NCBI RefSeq assembly: GCF_900112985.1
Contig: NZ_FONS01000006.1
Coordinates: forward strand, 62,001 to 126,000
Direction: 5' to 3'
DNA: 64,000 nucleotides
DNA from: Pedobacter antarcticus
GTDB lineage: Bacteria; Bacteroidota; Bacteroidia; Sphingobacteriales; Sphingobacteriaceae
Shown: positions 1 to 8,270 of the stretch, piece after piece
Numbering within the stretch: position 1 is the stretch's first letter
Layout: each line of letters starts with the position of its first letter
Made by a program: the position numbers and the translations under genes
The notes under the pieces: model-generated
What the model saw: the letters and a program-made list of their open reading frames with translations, nothing else
Told to the model about the DNA's origin: nothing
The model's database searches: none

Positions 1-2450
1 CGTCCGGCGTACTGTGCCATAAAGCTACTTTCACCTTTCAGGCCAACAGTAAAATCGTACCAGTTATAGCTGTTTTTTAAATTCAGCACCAGACTCGCCT
101 TATTAGCAGCAGGCACTTTTAATATTTGCTTCCCTGTCTTATAGCTCAAGTCGGAAATCTCTATTTCTTTTACAGTTGTTGCTGTATTATTAACTGTAAC
201 AATCACGTTCCCACTTAGCTTTAAAGGATTGTTCGGAGATTGTTCGTAGCGTATCTGAATTTGTAATGACGGATCAGATTCAGCTCCCTGAAAAGACCTG
301 AAAAAACCATTCGGTCCATGCACGTGTAAATGATACCTGCCCTTTTGGAAATCTTTTATCGTCCACTCATCTTCCAGCGTGTCGCCCGCAGCTACTGTAT
401 AATCCCATACCCTTAAGGTTTCATTCTGATAAGGATTCATCGCGTATACCGTAAAAGGACTGCCTGCAGACTTTTTGCCAAAGACTTTCTGACCAGCATG
501 GAAAGTTAATTTCAATTTGCCCTGCGCTGAAACTGCATTAACATAAAGTTCATAAGGGATTGCACAGGCAGATCTGACTCCCTTTTCCTGCTGTGGAAAT
601 ATGGTAGAAGCAGCCTGATTTTCGTTTACCTGTCTGATCTCTTCTGCATTCAATGCTTTAAAATTATCCGGCTCTTCCTTAAATTTCGCAGAATAAATCT
701 TTTCCATAAAAGGTCGTTTCTCCAGAAATTCAGGCTGCTGAATTTTCTCACCATTATAAGGTCTGAATGCAGCCGTAAGATCTCCACACACCGTTCTTCT
801 CCAAGGCGTTATATTCTCTTCTTTGATACTTTTATTGAATTTTCTCTCTATAAAATTCTCCAGAAACTGGAGTGAAGAAGTATGATCAAAAACCTCGGAA
901 CACACATAGCCACCCCTGGTCCAAGGTGAAACAATGATCATCGGAACTCTATAGCCTAATCCAATTTGGCTCTCCCTAATCTTTTCCGGTTGCGCCGAAG
1001 GGTTCGTCTGCTGATCCCGGGCAGCAAAATCGAGTTTTGCATCGAGGCCTTTAGACATTTTACCTGTATTCGCTTTAAACGGGTGTGTCGGCACATAGGG
1101 TGGGACATGGTCGAAATAACCATCGTTTTCATCATAGGTCATAATAAAAACTGTCTTTTTCCAAACTTCCGGATTCTTGGTCAGAATTTCCATAACCTCA
1201 CTCACAAACCATGAACCAAACCAGGGCACACCGGGATGATCTGAGAAATTTGCAGGCGTCATTAACCAGGAAACTGCAGGTAAAGCGCCATCATTTACAT
1301 CTTTCCTGAACTGATGCAACACATCACCCTTTGGAATATTCAACTCTCTTTCTACGCCTTTATCGGTATAGGTAAGCGGAGTTAATGTATGAAAATCCGG
1401 ATCATTCGTATTGGTGGTAAATGCTTTTGCATTTAAGCGCTGTGCTTTTTCAGACAAGGCGTTATGGGCTTCTACCGTATATTTTTGCTGATCCTGCTCA
1501 ATTTTGCGTAGCAATTTCTGCATTGCCTCTAGCTTTTTCTGCTCATCATCGCTTAAATCTGCAGGCATTTCCGCCAGCTGGACCTCAAGCAACTTTTTCT
1601 TTTTTTGAAGGTTCGATACAGCACCGGGATGAAGTCTGACATTATATTGCTCAAAATACTCCAATACATTTGTACCAAAATTACTTAACCAGCTGCTTTC
1701 TTCTCCATTCAGGCCAAAACCCATGGTCAGTTCATTCTGATAGATTTTCCAGGAGACCCCGTTTTCTTCCAGCCTTTCCGGATAAGTTTTCCAGTTCAGT
1801 GTTGGTATATCGTAATTGCTGTTATTCCAGAGATGTGCAATTCCTTCTGGACTATTTTTTTCCCGGACAGTACCTGTCATCCAGTAATAACGGTTAGGAT
1901 GCGTCCCGGCAAGTACGGAGCAAAAATTCTGATCACAGACAGTAAACGCATCAGCTAAAGAATGGTAAAATGGGAAATCTTCCCTTTTACAGTATCCAAT
2001 GGTTAAAGGTATATGCGCATATGTTGTTTTATATGGTTTTTTGAAATCCAGCCACTGATCGTATTTCCCACCGTTCCTGGCATCGGTCTGATCTGTCCAG
2101 TTGTGTGGTGTAGAGCCCATCCACGCGACTTTAGTTTCTTTGATGTCAAGATGAAAAGGTACATAGGTCTCCCCTTCTTTATTAGATTGCAACCATACTT
2201 TATTCTTATTTGGTAACTGTACAGCCCTGGGGTCATTAAAACCGCGAACCCCCTGCAGTGTTCCCAATGCATGGTCAAAGGAACGGTTCTCCTGCATCAG
2301 GAATACAACGTGCTCTGCATCGTAAAATGTACTGCCCGCTGCCGGATCAATAGCTAATGCCTTTTGTATAACGGGCGGCAAATTATTAATCAGGCCGGCA
2401 CCTGTGGTTAGTAATGCTGCTTTTTTTAGAAAGTCTCTACGTGAATCCAT
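1..2450 (-). CDS. Phosphocholine-specific phospholipase C, 3' end cut by window edge
   Basis: The minus-strand frame opens with ATG at 2450 and is still open at base 1, so about 816 residues are visible and the C-terminus lies outside. The first residues MDSRRDFLKK are a twin-arginine signal, so the folded enzyme is probably exported by Tat. A phosphoesterase (PF04185-type) domain follows, with the family signature EHVVFLMQENRSFDH near residue 46 and the metal-site motif TYDENDGYFDHVPPYVP in the middle. The C-terminal part is beta-rich, as in the small repeated domains that end bacterial non-haemolytic phospholipases C. The family cleaves phosphatidylcholine or sphingomyelin to diacylglycerol or ceramide plus phosphocholine, and some members act as acid phosphatases. 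No neighbour suggests a pathway; phosphate scavenging is a guess. Confidence 0.9.
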   Translation of the reverse strand, partial: MDSRRDFLKKAALLTTGAGLINNLPPVIQKALAIDPAAGSTFYDAEHVVFLMQENRSFDHALGTLQGVRGFNDPRAVQLPNKNKVWLQSNKEGETYVPFHLDIKETKVAWMGSTPHNWTDQTDARNGGKYDQWLDFKKPYKTTYAHIPLTIGYCKREDFPFYHSLADAFTVCDQNFCSVLAGTHPNRYYWMTGTVREKNSPEGIAHLWNNSNYDIPTLNWKTYPERLEENGVSWKIYQNELTMGFGLNGEESSWLSNFGTNVLEYFEQYNVRLHPGAVSNLQKKKKLLEVQLAEMPADLSDDEQKKLEAMQKLLRKIEQDQQKYTVEAHNALSEKAQRLNAKAFTTNTNDPDFHTLTPLTYTDKGVERELNIPKGDVLHQFRKDVNDGALPAVSWLMTPANFSDHPGVPWFGSWFVSEVMEILTKNPEVWKKTVFIMTYDENDGYFDHVPPYVPTHPFKANTGKMSKGLDAKLDFAARDQQTNPSAQPEKIRESQIGLGYRVPMIIVSPWTRGGYVCSEVFDHTSSLQFLENFIERKFNKSIKEENITPWRRTVCGDLTAAFRPYNGEKIQQPEFLEKRPFMEKIYSAKFKEEPDNFKALNAEEIRQVNENQAASTIFPQQEKGVRSACAIPYELYVNAVSAQGKLKLTFHAGQKVFGKKSAGSPFTVYAMNPYQNETLRVWDYTVAAGDTLEDEWTIKDFQKGRYHLHVHGPNGFFRSFQGAESDPSLQIQIRYEQSPNNPLKLSGNVIVTVNNTATTVKEIEISDLSYKTGKQILKVPAANKASLVLNLKNSYNWYDFTVGLKGESSFMAQYAG

Positions 2451-2698
2451 ATCTTATTAAACCTGTTGACACCTGTTCCCACTGGTTAAATAATAAACCT
2501 TAGAAACCTGTTTTGATTTAGCGGCTAAAGTAGCTGCAGAATGATTAAGTAAATGTTAAGACTGTTTTACCTTAAAAAGGTTTTTTATAAACTCCTGACA
2601 TCCTATGTAAAATGTCCGTTCAAAGAATAATTTAGCAAATAATATTACTATTTTGGGATAACCGTTAAAGAACGAATCCATCAAAACCAAATATTATT

Positions 2699-3007
2699 AT
2701 GAGCAAATACGGACTACACGGCAAGTTAAAAGCGACACCAGGTAACGCAGAACAACTGGCTTCAATTCTCCTCCAGGCATCTGAACTGGTCTCTAAAACA
2801 AAGGGATGTAATTTATACATTATCAGCAGGGACAAAGATGATGAAAATATGTTCTGGGTAACAGAGATCTGGGATACTAAAGAAGACCATCATTTATCTT
2901 TAAAGACGGAAGGCGCTGCAGAATTGGTACTACAGGCACTCCCTATTATCGAAGGCAGCCCCAGCGGAAGGGAATTTGAAATCATCGGAGGTTTCGGTCT
3001 GAAATAA
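2699..3007 (+). CDS. Antibiotic biosynthesis monooxygenase (ABM) fold protein
   Basis: A 102-residue protein whose whole length fits the dimeric ferredoxin-like ABM domain. It starts MSKYGLHGKLKATPGNAEQL, has a central ISRDKDDENMFWVTEIWDTK strand-helix region with the Trp and Glu usual in this fold, and ends with a strand after SPSGREFEIIGG. Members include quinol monooxygenases (YgiN type) and haem-degrading enzymes, but most are uncharacterised. It has no signal peptide and is probably cytoplasmic. It stands alone, divergent from the phospholipase gene with a 248-base gap. The fold call is firm; the substrate is unknown. Confidence 0.8.
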   Translation: MSKYGLHGKLKATPGNAEQLASILLQASELVSKTKGCNLYIISRDKDDENMFWVTEIWDTKEDHHLSLKTEGAAELVLQALPIIEGSPSGREFEIIGGFGLK

Positions 3008-3154
3008 TAGCTGTAAAACCTTTTTATTCGCATAAAAGACACTCTACATTATTTTACTGTTATTTTTTCAGCTTGAAATTCAGAGTGTTCCGCGAAATAT
3101 TCAAAACGGGGTTTATAAAAAAGAAAAAATATCTATCTTCGTGACGTAATCAAC

Positions 3155-3227
<73 letters not shown>

Positions 3228-3230
3228 CTA

Positions 3231-3258
3231 AAGCCTTCCCACTCAGGAAGGCTTTTTT
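3231..3258 (+). terminator. Rho-independent terminator of tRNA-Gly
   Basis: A 9-bp perfect stem AAGCCTTCC / GGAAGGCTT with a 6-nt loop, followed by a T tract, four bases after the tRNA end. Confidence 0.85.
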
Positions 3259-3412
3259 TATGCCTATATTTTTGGGCAGCTAATTGATCAATGGATCAAG
3301 CGGAATTGTTGAGGATCAATGCCAAATGTTGTGGAGCAATCATTTTTTTTTGAATTTAAGCATACAATTGGGTAAGTCTGTAAAGGAATAACTGCACGAT
3401 TCTTTTGACCTT

Positions 3413-3434
3413 CCGTCGGGTCCGATGGTTTTTT
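3413..3434 (+). terminator. Possible terminator hairpin
   Basis: Stem CCGTCGG (3413-3419) with CCGATGG (3422-3428), one G-T wobble and a 2-nt loop, followed by six T. No gene directly upstream remains on this strand, so it may be left over from a lost gene. Confidence 0.35.
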
Positions 3435-3476
3435 ATACAGTAATTCCAGTATAGTACACTCGGACTAACGTTAAGG

Positions 3477-3580
3477 TTTGAAAGGGTATTGATAGGGTAT
3501 TGAAACGGTGTTCAGTCGGTGTTGATATACCCAATTACCGACTGAACACCCTTTCAATACCGTATCAATACCGGCTCAAT
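3477..3580. repeat. Inverted arrays of four 11-nt modules, large hairpin
   Basis: The right arm (3537-3580) is four consecutive 11-mers: ACCGACTGAAC, ACCCTTTCAAT, ACCGTATCAAT, ACCGGCTCAAT. The left arm (3477-3520), read on the minus strand from 3520 down, gives ACCGACTGAAC, ACCGTTTCAAT, ACCCTATCAAT, ACCCTTTCAAA. Within the inner 36 bases of each arm (3485-3520 and 3537-3572) 34 of 36 positions pair. The spacer is 16 nt (3521-3536). The modules share the pattern ACCnnnTCAAT, one unit per helical turn. It lies outside any gene. It could be a REP- or MITE-like element, a protein-binding array or a structured RNA; the sequence does not decide. Confidence 0.85.
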
Positions 3581-3764
3581 AGCCTTTTAGTGTAAAGCGA
3601 GCTAACCAATAAAAATTCAGGTAAACTTAGTAGAGGAATGAACAACATGATTAGGGTGAGGGCACAAAAAAAAGAGCAAAAACTAAGGTTTTATGCTCCT
3701 TTGAATTCTCGTCTCCTAAACCAGTCCGAAAAAAGGGAGGGTTCCATATTCACACAGGAAATAA

Positions 3765-3842
3765 AATCCTCAATTGTTGCCGTTATCGGCAACAATTGAG
3801 GATTAGACAGTTGTTGTTTATTGTATATTTGCCGATAACGGC
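3765..3842 (+). promoter_or_regulatory. Palindromic operator and promoter region of the HTH-Fic gene
   Basis: Perfect 18-bp arms AATCCTCAATTGTTGCCG (3765-3782) and its reverse complement (3787-3804) flank TTAT. The central 12-mer GCCGTTATCGGC (3779-3790) recurs in the opposite orientation as GCCGATAACGGC at 3831-3842, 52 bases further on. Between them lies TATATTTG (3824-3831), a match to the Bacteroidota -7 box TAnnTTTG. No clear -33 box is seen. The Fic start codon is at 3860. Two copies of one site around a promoter suggest repression by a dimeric DNA-binding protein, plausibly the HTH part of the Fic protein itself (inference). Confidence 0.65.
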
Positions 3843-3859
3843 ATTTATAATCAAAAGCT

Positions 3860-4753
3860 ATGAATTATATTTCAGTAAGTGAATTTGCAAAAAAGCGGAA
3901 CATTCCCGAAAGAACTGTCCGGAATTATTGTGCTATAGGAAGGATTAAGGGAGCATTCTTAACTGGTAAAACATGGAATATTCCCGATGATGCAATATTG
4001 CCTGAGAAAGCAAATAAGAAGAAATTTAGTGATAATCAATTACTCAATCATCTCAACGAGCAAAAAGAAATGAAGCTCAAAGGTGGTATTTATCACCGTA
4101 CGCAAATCGATCTGACCTATAACTCAAATCGCATAGAAGGAAGCAAATTAACCCACGACCAAACACGATATATTTTTGAAACGAATACTATCGGAGCATC
4201 CAAAGAAAGCGTGAATGTAGATGATATCATAGAAACGACCAATCACTTTCGATGTATTGATTTAATCATTGATAAAGCAAAATCTAAATTATCAGAATCA
4301 TTTATAAAGGAATTACATTTCCTACTGAAATCAGGAACATCTGATAGTCGAAAAAACTGGTTTAATGTAGGCGAATACAAAAAACTACCAAATGAAGTTG
4401 GTGGTAATGAAACTTGTTCGCCAAAAGAAGTTTCATCAAAAATGAAAGAACTGCTTTTCCAGTATCATAACATTGAAAAGAAAACTTTTGAAAATATACT
4501 CGACTTTCATCATCAATTTGAAATTATTCACCCATTTCAAGATGGTAATGGTCGTGTTGGCCGGTTGATTATGTTTAAGGAATGTTTAGCCAACAACATT
4601 GTACCTTTCATTATTGATGAAGATAATAAGATGTTTTATTACAGAGGATTACAGGAATGGACTGATATAAGAGAATATCTATTAGATACTTGTCTTACTG
4701 CTCAGGACAATTACAAAGCTATTCTTCAGTATTTTGAAATAGCGTTTGAGTAG
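3860..4753 (+). CDS. Fic family protein with N-terminal HTH domain (class II, self-inhibited)
   Basis: The 297-residue protein has two parts. Residues 1-45 (ISVSEFAKKRNIPERTVRNY, then GRIKGAFLTGKTWNIP) look like a MerR/excisionase-type helix-turn-helix. The rest is a Fic domain with the catalytic motif HPFQDGNGRVGR at 224-235, fitting HxFx(D/E)GNGRxxR, so His224 is intact. Residues 89-94, SNRIEG, fit the class II inhibitory motif (S/T)xxxE(G/N) in which Glu93 blocks ATP binding. Fic enzymes transfer AMP (or remove it) on target proteins. The gene sits behind a strong palindrome and in front of an HsdS remnant; Fic genes are often found inside type I restriction loci. The target is unknown, and autoregulation through the HTH is inference. 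Confidence 0.9.
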   Translation: MNYISVSEFAKKRNIPERTVRNYCAIGRIKGAFLTGKTWNIPDDAILPEKANKKKFSDNQLLNHLNEQKEMKLKGGIYHRTQIDLTYNSNRIEGSKLTHDQTRYIFETNTIGASKESVNVDDIIETTNHFRCIDLIIDKAKSKLSESFIKELHFLLKSGTSDSRKNWFNVGEYKKLPNEVGGNETCSPKEVSSKMKELLFQYHNIEKKTFENILDFHHQFEIIHPFQDGNGRVGRLIMFKECLANNIVPFIIDEDNKMFYYRGLQEWTDIREYLLDTCLTAQDNYKAILQYFEIAFE

Positions 4754-4759
4754 ATTTGA

Positions 4760-5131
4760 GATTATTTTTCTCTTAGTAAAGGGCTTGATCAGAAAATATT
4801 TGAACTCAATCGATTTCAGTTTTCTATTCTTCCTTTAAAATCACTCTGCACTATAAAAAAAGGAGAACAAATAAATGCCTCCAAATTATCTGAAACAGGG
4901 ATTTATTATGTAATGAACGGCGGAATATGACCATCTGGTTACCATTCTGAATACAATTCAGATGCAGAAATTATTTCTATAAGTGAAGGTGGCAATTCTT
5001 GTGGATATATTCAATATAACTATACTAAATTTTGGAGCGGAGGACATTGTTACGATGCGCCAGCGTATATCAAAACTTCTAGACAAAAAAAGCGACTAAG
5101 TAAAAGACATGTTTTACTTAATCGCTTTTAA
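4760..5131 (+). pseudogene. Remnant of a type I restriction specificity subunit (HsdS)
   Basis: The frame directly after the Fic stop reads DYFSLSKGLDQKIFELNRF, then LPLKSLCTIKKGEQINASKL, then YYVMNGGI, a TGA stop at 4928-4930, then PSGYHSEYN, ISISEGGNSCGYIQYN and KFWSGGHCY. The segments KKGxQxNASKL, NGG, ISEGGNSCGY and FWSGGHCY are the hallmarks of one half (target-recognition domain start) of HsdS. There is no start codon, an internal stop, and homology ends near 5065, so only about a quarter of a subunit remains. No HsdM or HsdR is present. It is what remains of a lost restriction-modification locus that once included the Fic gene (inference from position). Confidence 0.8.
5088..5129. terminator. 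Bidirectional terminator-like hairpin
   Basis: 18-bp arms (5088-5105 and 5112-5129) match at 17 of 18 positions around the loop GACATG, with A-run and T-run ends. It can end transcription from the Fic side and, on the minus strand, the amidohydrolase operon. Confidence 0.65.
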
Positions 5132-5203
5132 AAGTTGATAAATGAGGAACTTTTTCAGTGCCCTCCTGAAAAAGCTCCCCTTTTTATAAAAAAAATTAGC
5201 TTA

Positions 5204-6802
5204 TTAATGCTGATGAACGCCAGGCTGAACAAGCTTATAACCTGTTTTGGCTTTTTCTTTTTCTACCATCTCTTTTACATCCGCCAATAATTTTTTAGCA
5301 TCATAAATGATTCCGTCTTTGATCGTGTATTTCACACCACCAGCTCTGATCACTTCGTTGTTTGCATTCAGCTGAATAGCTCCCGTTCCGTATAAAACCT
5401 GCAGGTTTTTCAATGGGTTTTCTTCAACGATTACAAAATCTGCAAGTTTACCAACTTCTACACTGCCCAGGTCTTTCTCCATACCTAATGCCTGTGCGCC
5501 ACTTAACGTAGCTGCTTTAATTACCTCAAGCGGATGGAATCCGGCTTCTCTAAGCAATTCCAGCTCTCTGATGTAAGCAAACCCAAATAATTCATAAATG
5601 AAGCCCGCATCAGAACCTGCAGTTACCCTGCCGCCCCTATTCTTGTATTCATTGATAAAGGCCATCCAAAGCTTATAGTTCTGCTTCCAGTCATTCTCTT
5701 GTTCTGTACCCCAGGAATGCCAGTAAGAACCATGAGAATTCCAGCTTGGGCTGTAAAAATCCCAAAGCTTAGGCATGGTATAATCTGCGTGCCATTCGAC
5801 TGTCCTTGCCCGCATAAGATCCCTGTTGGCTTCATAAATATTAAATGTCGGATCTAAAGTAAAATCTAAAGCCAGCAACTGGCTGATCAGCTCTTTCCAA
5901 CGGTCAGACTGCGGTTCCGCAGCTTGTTTCCATAATGTACCTGCTTCGCCAAAACGATCCTGTTCATTCAGATAATTATAGTCCGCAGAATAATGTTGTA
6001 CAGTACGGTCTTTGAACATCGCTTCCGGCAAACCATACCAATGCTCAAGAGAAGTTAAACCGGCTTTCGCGCTGTTCAATGCATTCCATCGGCCTACATC
6101 TGTCTGCGCATGATGTGCTGCTGAACGTAGTCCTAATTTCTTATTTTCGTCAATAGCTGCAAACATCACTTCCGGTGAAGCACCGAAAAACTTAACACCG
6201 TCTGCGCCTTTTTTCGCATTTTCACGTACCCAGGCTCTAGCCTGTTCCGCTGTAGAAATTGGCGTTTTATTACCCTGACCGAACACCGTATAGGCGAAGA
6301 TACGTGGCGCAGTAATTTCGTTGCGCAGACTTTTAGCTTTCTGATCCAGCACCCAGTCTATACCATTCATGCTACCAGGTTCACGAATTGTAGTTATGCC
6401 GTGTGCCATCCATAATTTAAAGACATAGTCTGCGTCGGAACCTTTTTCTGCACCGCCGATATGACCGTGCATATCAATAAACCCGGGTAAAAGATACATC
6501 CCTTCTGCCTGCAATTCTTTCCCTCCTGCTTTAAGTACCGGTCTTCTTGCTGGATTAATCTTAACTCCCGGAGAACCCACTGCCTGTACGTTTGTGATCC
6601 GGTTTCCTTCTACAACAATATCGACAGGTCCCATCGCAGGAGCACCAGTACTGTTAATGAGCGTTACACCGCGGATAATAAGTTGTGGCCAGGGGCCTTC
6701 GCCATCATTTCTGGGTGACGCTTTCTGTGCCTGGGCAAAACTGCTCAGGCCGGAAAACAACAGCGCAGTAAACAAAAGGCTGGTTAATTTGAGATGTTTC
6801 AT
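5204..6802 (-). CDS. Secreted amidohydrolase (metal-dependent hydrolase family)
   Basis: A 532-residue protein with a Sec signal (MKHLKLTSLLFTALLFSGLSS, cut near SFAQA). The amidohydrolase barrel shows the metal ligands in order: HGH at 112-114 in LPGFIDMHGHIGG, a lysine in DGVKFFGAS near 204 that may be the carboxylated bridging Lys, His in AAHHAQTD near 230, His in TSLEHWYG near 254, and Asp398 in TAGSDAGF. The C-terminal LGSVEVGKLADFVIVEENPL closes the small beta domain. Relatives include imidazolonepropionase-like and Xaa-Pro/Xaa-Arg dipeptidase enzymes. As last gene of the SusC/SusD-peptidase-permease block, 14 bases after the permease gene, a role in hydrolysing dipeptides or cyclic amides in the periplasm is plausible but not shown. 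Confidence 0.85.
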   Translation of the reverse strand: MKHLKLTSLLFTALLFSGLSSFAQAQKASPRNDGEGPWPQLIIRGVTLINSTGAPAMGPVDIVVEGNRITNVQAVGSPGVKINPARRPVLKAGGKELQAEGMYLLPGFIDMHGHIGGAEKGSDADYVFKLWMAHGITTIREPGSMNGIDWVLDQKAKSLRNEITAPRIFAYTVFGQGNKTPISTAEQARAWVRENAKKGADGVKFFGASPEVMFAAIDENKKLGLRSAAHHAQTDVGRWNALNSAKAGLTSLEHWYGLPEAMFKDRTVQHYSADYNYLNEQDRFGEAGTLWKQAAEPQSDRWKELISQLLALDFTLDPTFNIYEANRDLMRARTVEWHADYTMPKLWDFYSPSWNSHGSYWHSWGTEQENDWKQNYKLWMAFINEYKNRGGRVTAGSDAGFIYELFGFAYIRELELLREAGFHPLEVIKAATLSGAQALGMEKDLGSVEVGKLADFVIVEENPLKNLQVLYGTGAIQLNANNEVIRAGGVKYTIKDGIIYDAKKLLADVKEMVEKEKAKTGYKLVQPGVHQH

Positions 6803-6816
6803 ATAGATCTGTTCAA

Positions 6817-8244
6817 TTAAGATTTACGGTAACGTTCAGAAATGTAATACACTGGAATTCCTAATAACACGATAACCAATCCCCATCCACATGTACTGGT
6901 TTTATAATACAATAATCCACCACAGATAACCGCCGCACATACAATGTACAGTGCTGGGATAAATGGATAACCGAAAGCTTTGTATGGTCTGTCAGCATCC
7001 GGATATTTACGTCTCAAAATAAAAATACCACCGATAGTCAGAATATAGAAGATCAGAACCACGAAGATTACGTAATCGAGTAAATCTCCGTAACGTCCCG
7101 TCAGGCATAAAGCCGATGCCCATAGACATTGAGCCCATAAACCCCATCCCGGAACTTCAAATTTATTCAGTACCGCAGCTTGTTTAAAGAATACGCCATC
7201 CTGTGCCATTGTGTAATAAACTCTTGCACCAGAAAGGATCAGGCCATTATTACACCCAAAAGTTGAGATCATGATCATGATAGCGATAACCAATGTTCCG
7301 GCTGTACCAAAAATATACTGCGAGGCTGCTACGGCTACGCGGTCAGCAGGTGCATTGGCAATCTCCTCCATAGAGAGAACAGCAGTGTACATGATGTTGG
7401 TCGAAACGTAAATTACGGTGACGATCATCGTTCCGAGAAACAGGCTCAATCCAATATTTTTACGCGGATTTCTAATTTCTCCGGCAATAAAGGTGACGTT
7501 ATTCCAGGCATCACTGGAAAATAGCGAACCCACCATAGCCGAAACTACACCGGCAAATAAAGTAGCACCACCAATAGTTACTTTAGTCTGTGTACTGGCA
7601 TCCCACCTGAATGGTGTGAACATATCTGTCCAGTTTGCCTGCCATACTTCGGTACGAAACGAAAATGCCAGACCTGCAATGATCAATCCGAATAAGGACA
7701 GAATTTTAACAATCGTTAATATCGTCTGGATGATCTTACCATTTTTAACACCGCGGCTATTGATCCAGGTGAGTAAAATAATCGTACTGATGGCCAATAT
7801 CTGAGCAGCATTAATATTTACACCGCCTATAGAAAACAGAATATTATCATCTCCCAGTGGCGCGTATAAATAAGCTGCAAATTTCGCAAAAGCTACACCA
7901 ACAGCGGCAATTGTACCGGTCTGAATTACCATAAAGGTAGACCAGCCATATAAAAATGCAATAAGCTTGTTATATGATTCTTTCAGATATACATATTGTC
8001 CTCCTGCTTTCGGGTACATCGCAGAAAGCTCTCCGTAACTTAAAGCGGCCATTAAAGTAACCATACCGGTGAGCAGCCAGATAATAATCAGCCAGCCTGC
8101 ACTCCCCACACTACGGGTGATATCGGCACTGACGATAAAAATACCGGAACCAATCATAGATCCGACAACCAGCATCGTGGCGTCCAGTAAGCCCAGCTCC
8201 CGCTTCATTTCATGGTTTTCTGTTTCGTTTTCGATTTTAGACAT
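6817..8244 (-). CDS. APC-superfamily amino acid permease
   Basis: A 475-residue inner membrane protein with about 12 hydrophobic segments. The TM1 signature LGLLDATMLVVGSMIGSGIF holds the G-S-G-I-F unwound segment that binds the amino acid backbone, and FSSDAWNNVTFIAGE in TM6 matches the LAT/AgcS-like part of the family. The loop FILRRKYPDADRPYKAFGYP is typical of the APC amino acid/polyamine antiporter branch. It probably takes up, or exchanges, free amino acids freed by the peptidases encoded upstream in the same block. It is 26 bases from the TPR gene and 14 from the amidohydrolase gene, so co-transcription is likely. Exact substrate unknown. Confidence 0.9.
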   Translation of the reverse strand: MSKIENETENHEMKRELGLLDATMLVVGSMIGSGIFIVSADITRSVGSAGWLIIIWLLTGMVTLMAALSYGELSAMYPKAGGQYVYLKESYNKLIAFLYGWSTFMVIQTGTIAAVGVAFAKFAAYLYAPLGDDNILFSIGGVNINAAQILAISTIILLTWINSRGVKNGKIIQTILTIVKILSLFGLIIAGLAFSFRTEVWQANWTDMFTPFRWDASTQTKVTIGGATLFAGVVSAMVGSLFSSDAWNNVTFIAGEIRNPRKNIGLSLFLGTMIVTVIYVSTNIMYTAVLSMEEIANAPADRVAVAASQYIFGTAGTLVIAIMIMISTFGCNNGLILSGARVYYTMAQDGVFFKQAAVLNKFEVPGWGLWAQCLWASALCLTGRYGDLLDYVIFVVLIFYILTIGGIFILRRKYPDADRPYKAFGYPFIPALYIVCAAVICGGLLYYKTSTCGWGLVIVLLGIPVYYISERYRKS

Positions 8245-8270
8245 GTTTTTTTTATGGTAATAGTGTTAAT

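Larger units (their letters stand above)
3259..3859. other. Gene-free accessory stretch between tRNA-Gly and the Fic gene
   Basis: I find no credible gene in these 600 bases. It holds a possible terminator at 3413-3434 (stem CCGTCGG/CCGATGG plus six T), the inverted 11-nt arrays at 3477-3580, a weak hairpin around 3672-3698 next to an A-run, and the Fic operator region from 3765. Its position behind a tRNA and before decayed restriction genes suggests a site of past insertions (inference). Confidence 0.6.

Noticed and set aside
2003..2278. 91-codon minus-strand frame at the left edge
   Set aside because: It overlaps the phospholipase C gene on the same strand in another frame; the phospholipase frame is continuous and has all motifs.
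3477..3580. CRISPR array or integron attC site
   Set aside because: The 11-nt modules are contiguous without spacers, and no RYYYAAC/GTTRRRY boundary pair or integrase gene is present.
3703..3714. Copy of the tRNA-Gly 3' end as an att site (GAATTCTCGTCT versus GAATCTCGTCT in the tRNA)
   Set aside because: Only 11 bases match and a one-base gap is needed; no integrase gene lies between. Too weak to claim an attachment site.
5149..5173. Hairpin CTTTTTCAG/CTGAAAAAG after the amidohydrolase gene
   Set aside because: A stem is possible but no T tract follows on the coding strand; the stronger hairpin at 5088-5129 explains termination better.
7418..7804. 128-codon frame opposite the amino acid permease
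   Set aside because: Antisense to conserved transmembrane helices; the hydrophobic pattern is a mirror effect.
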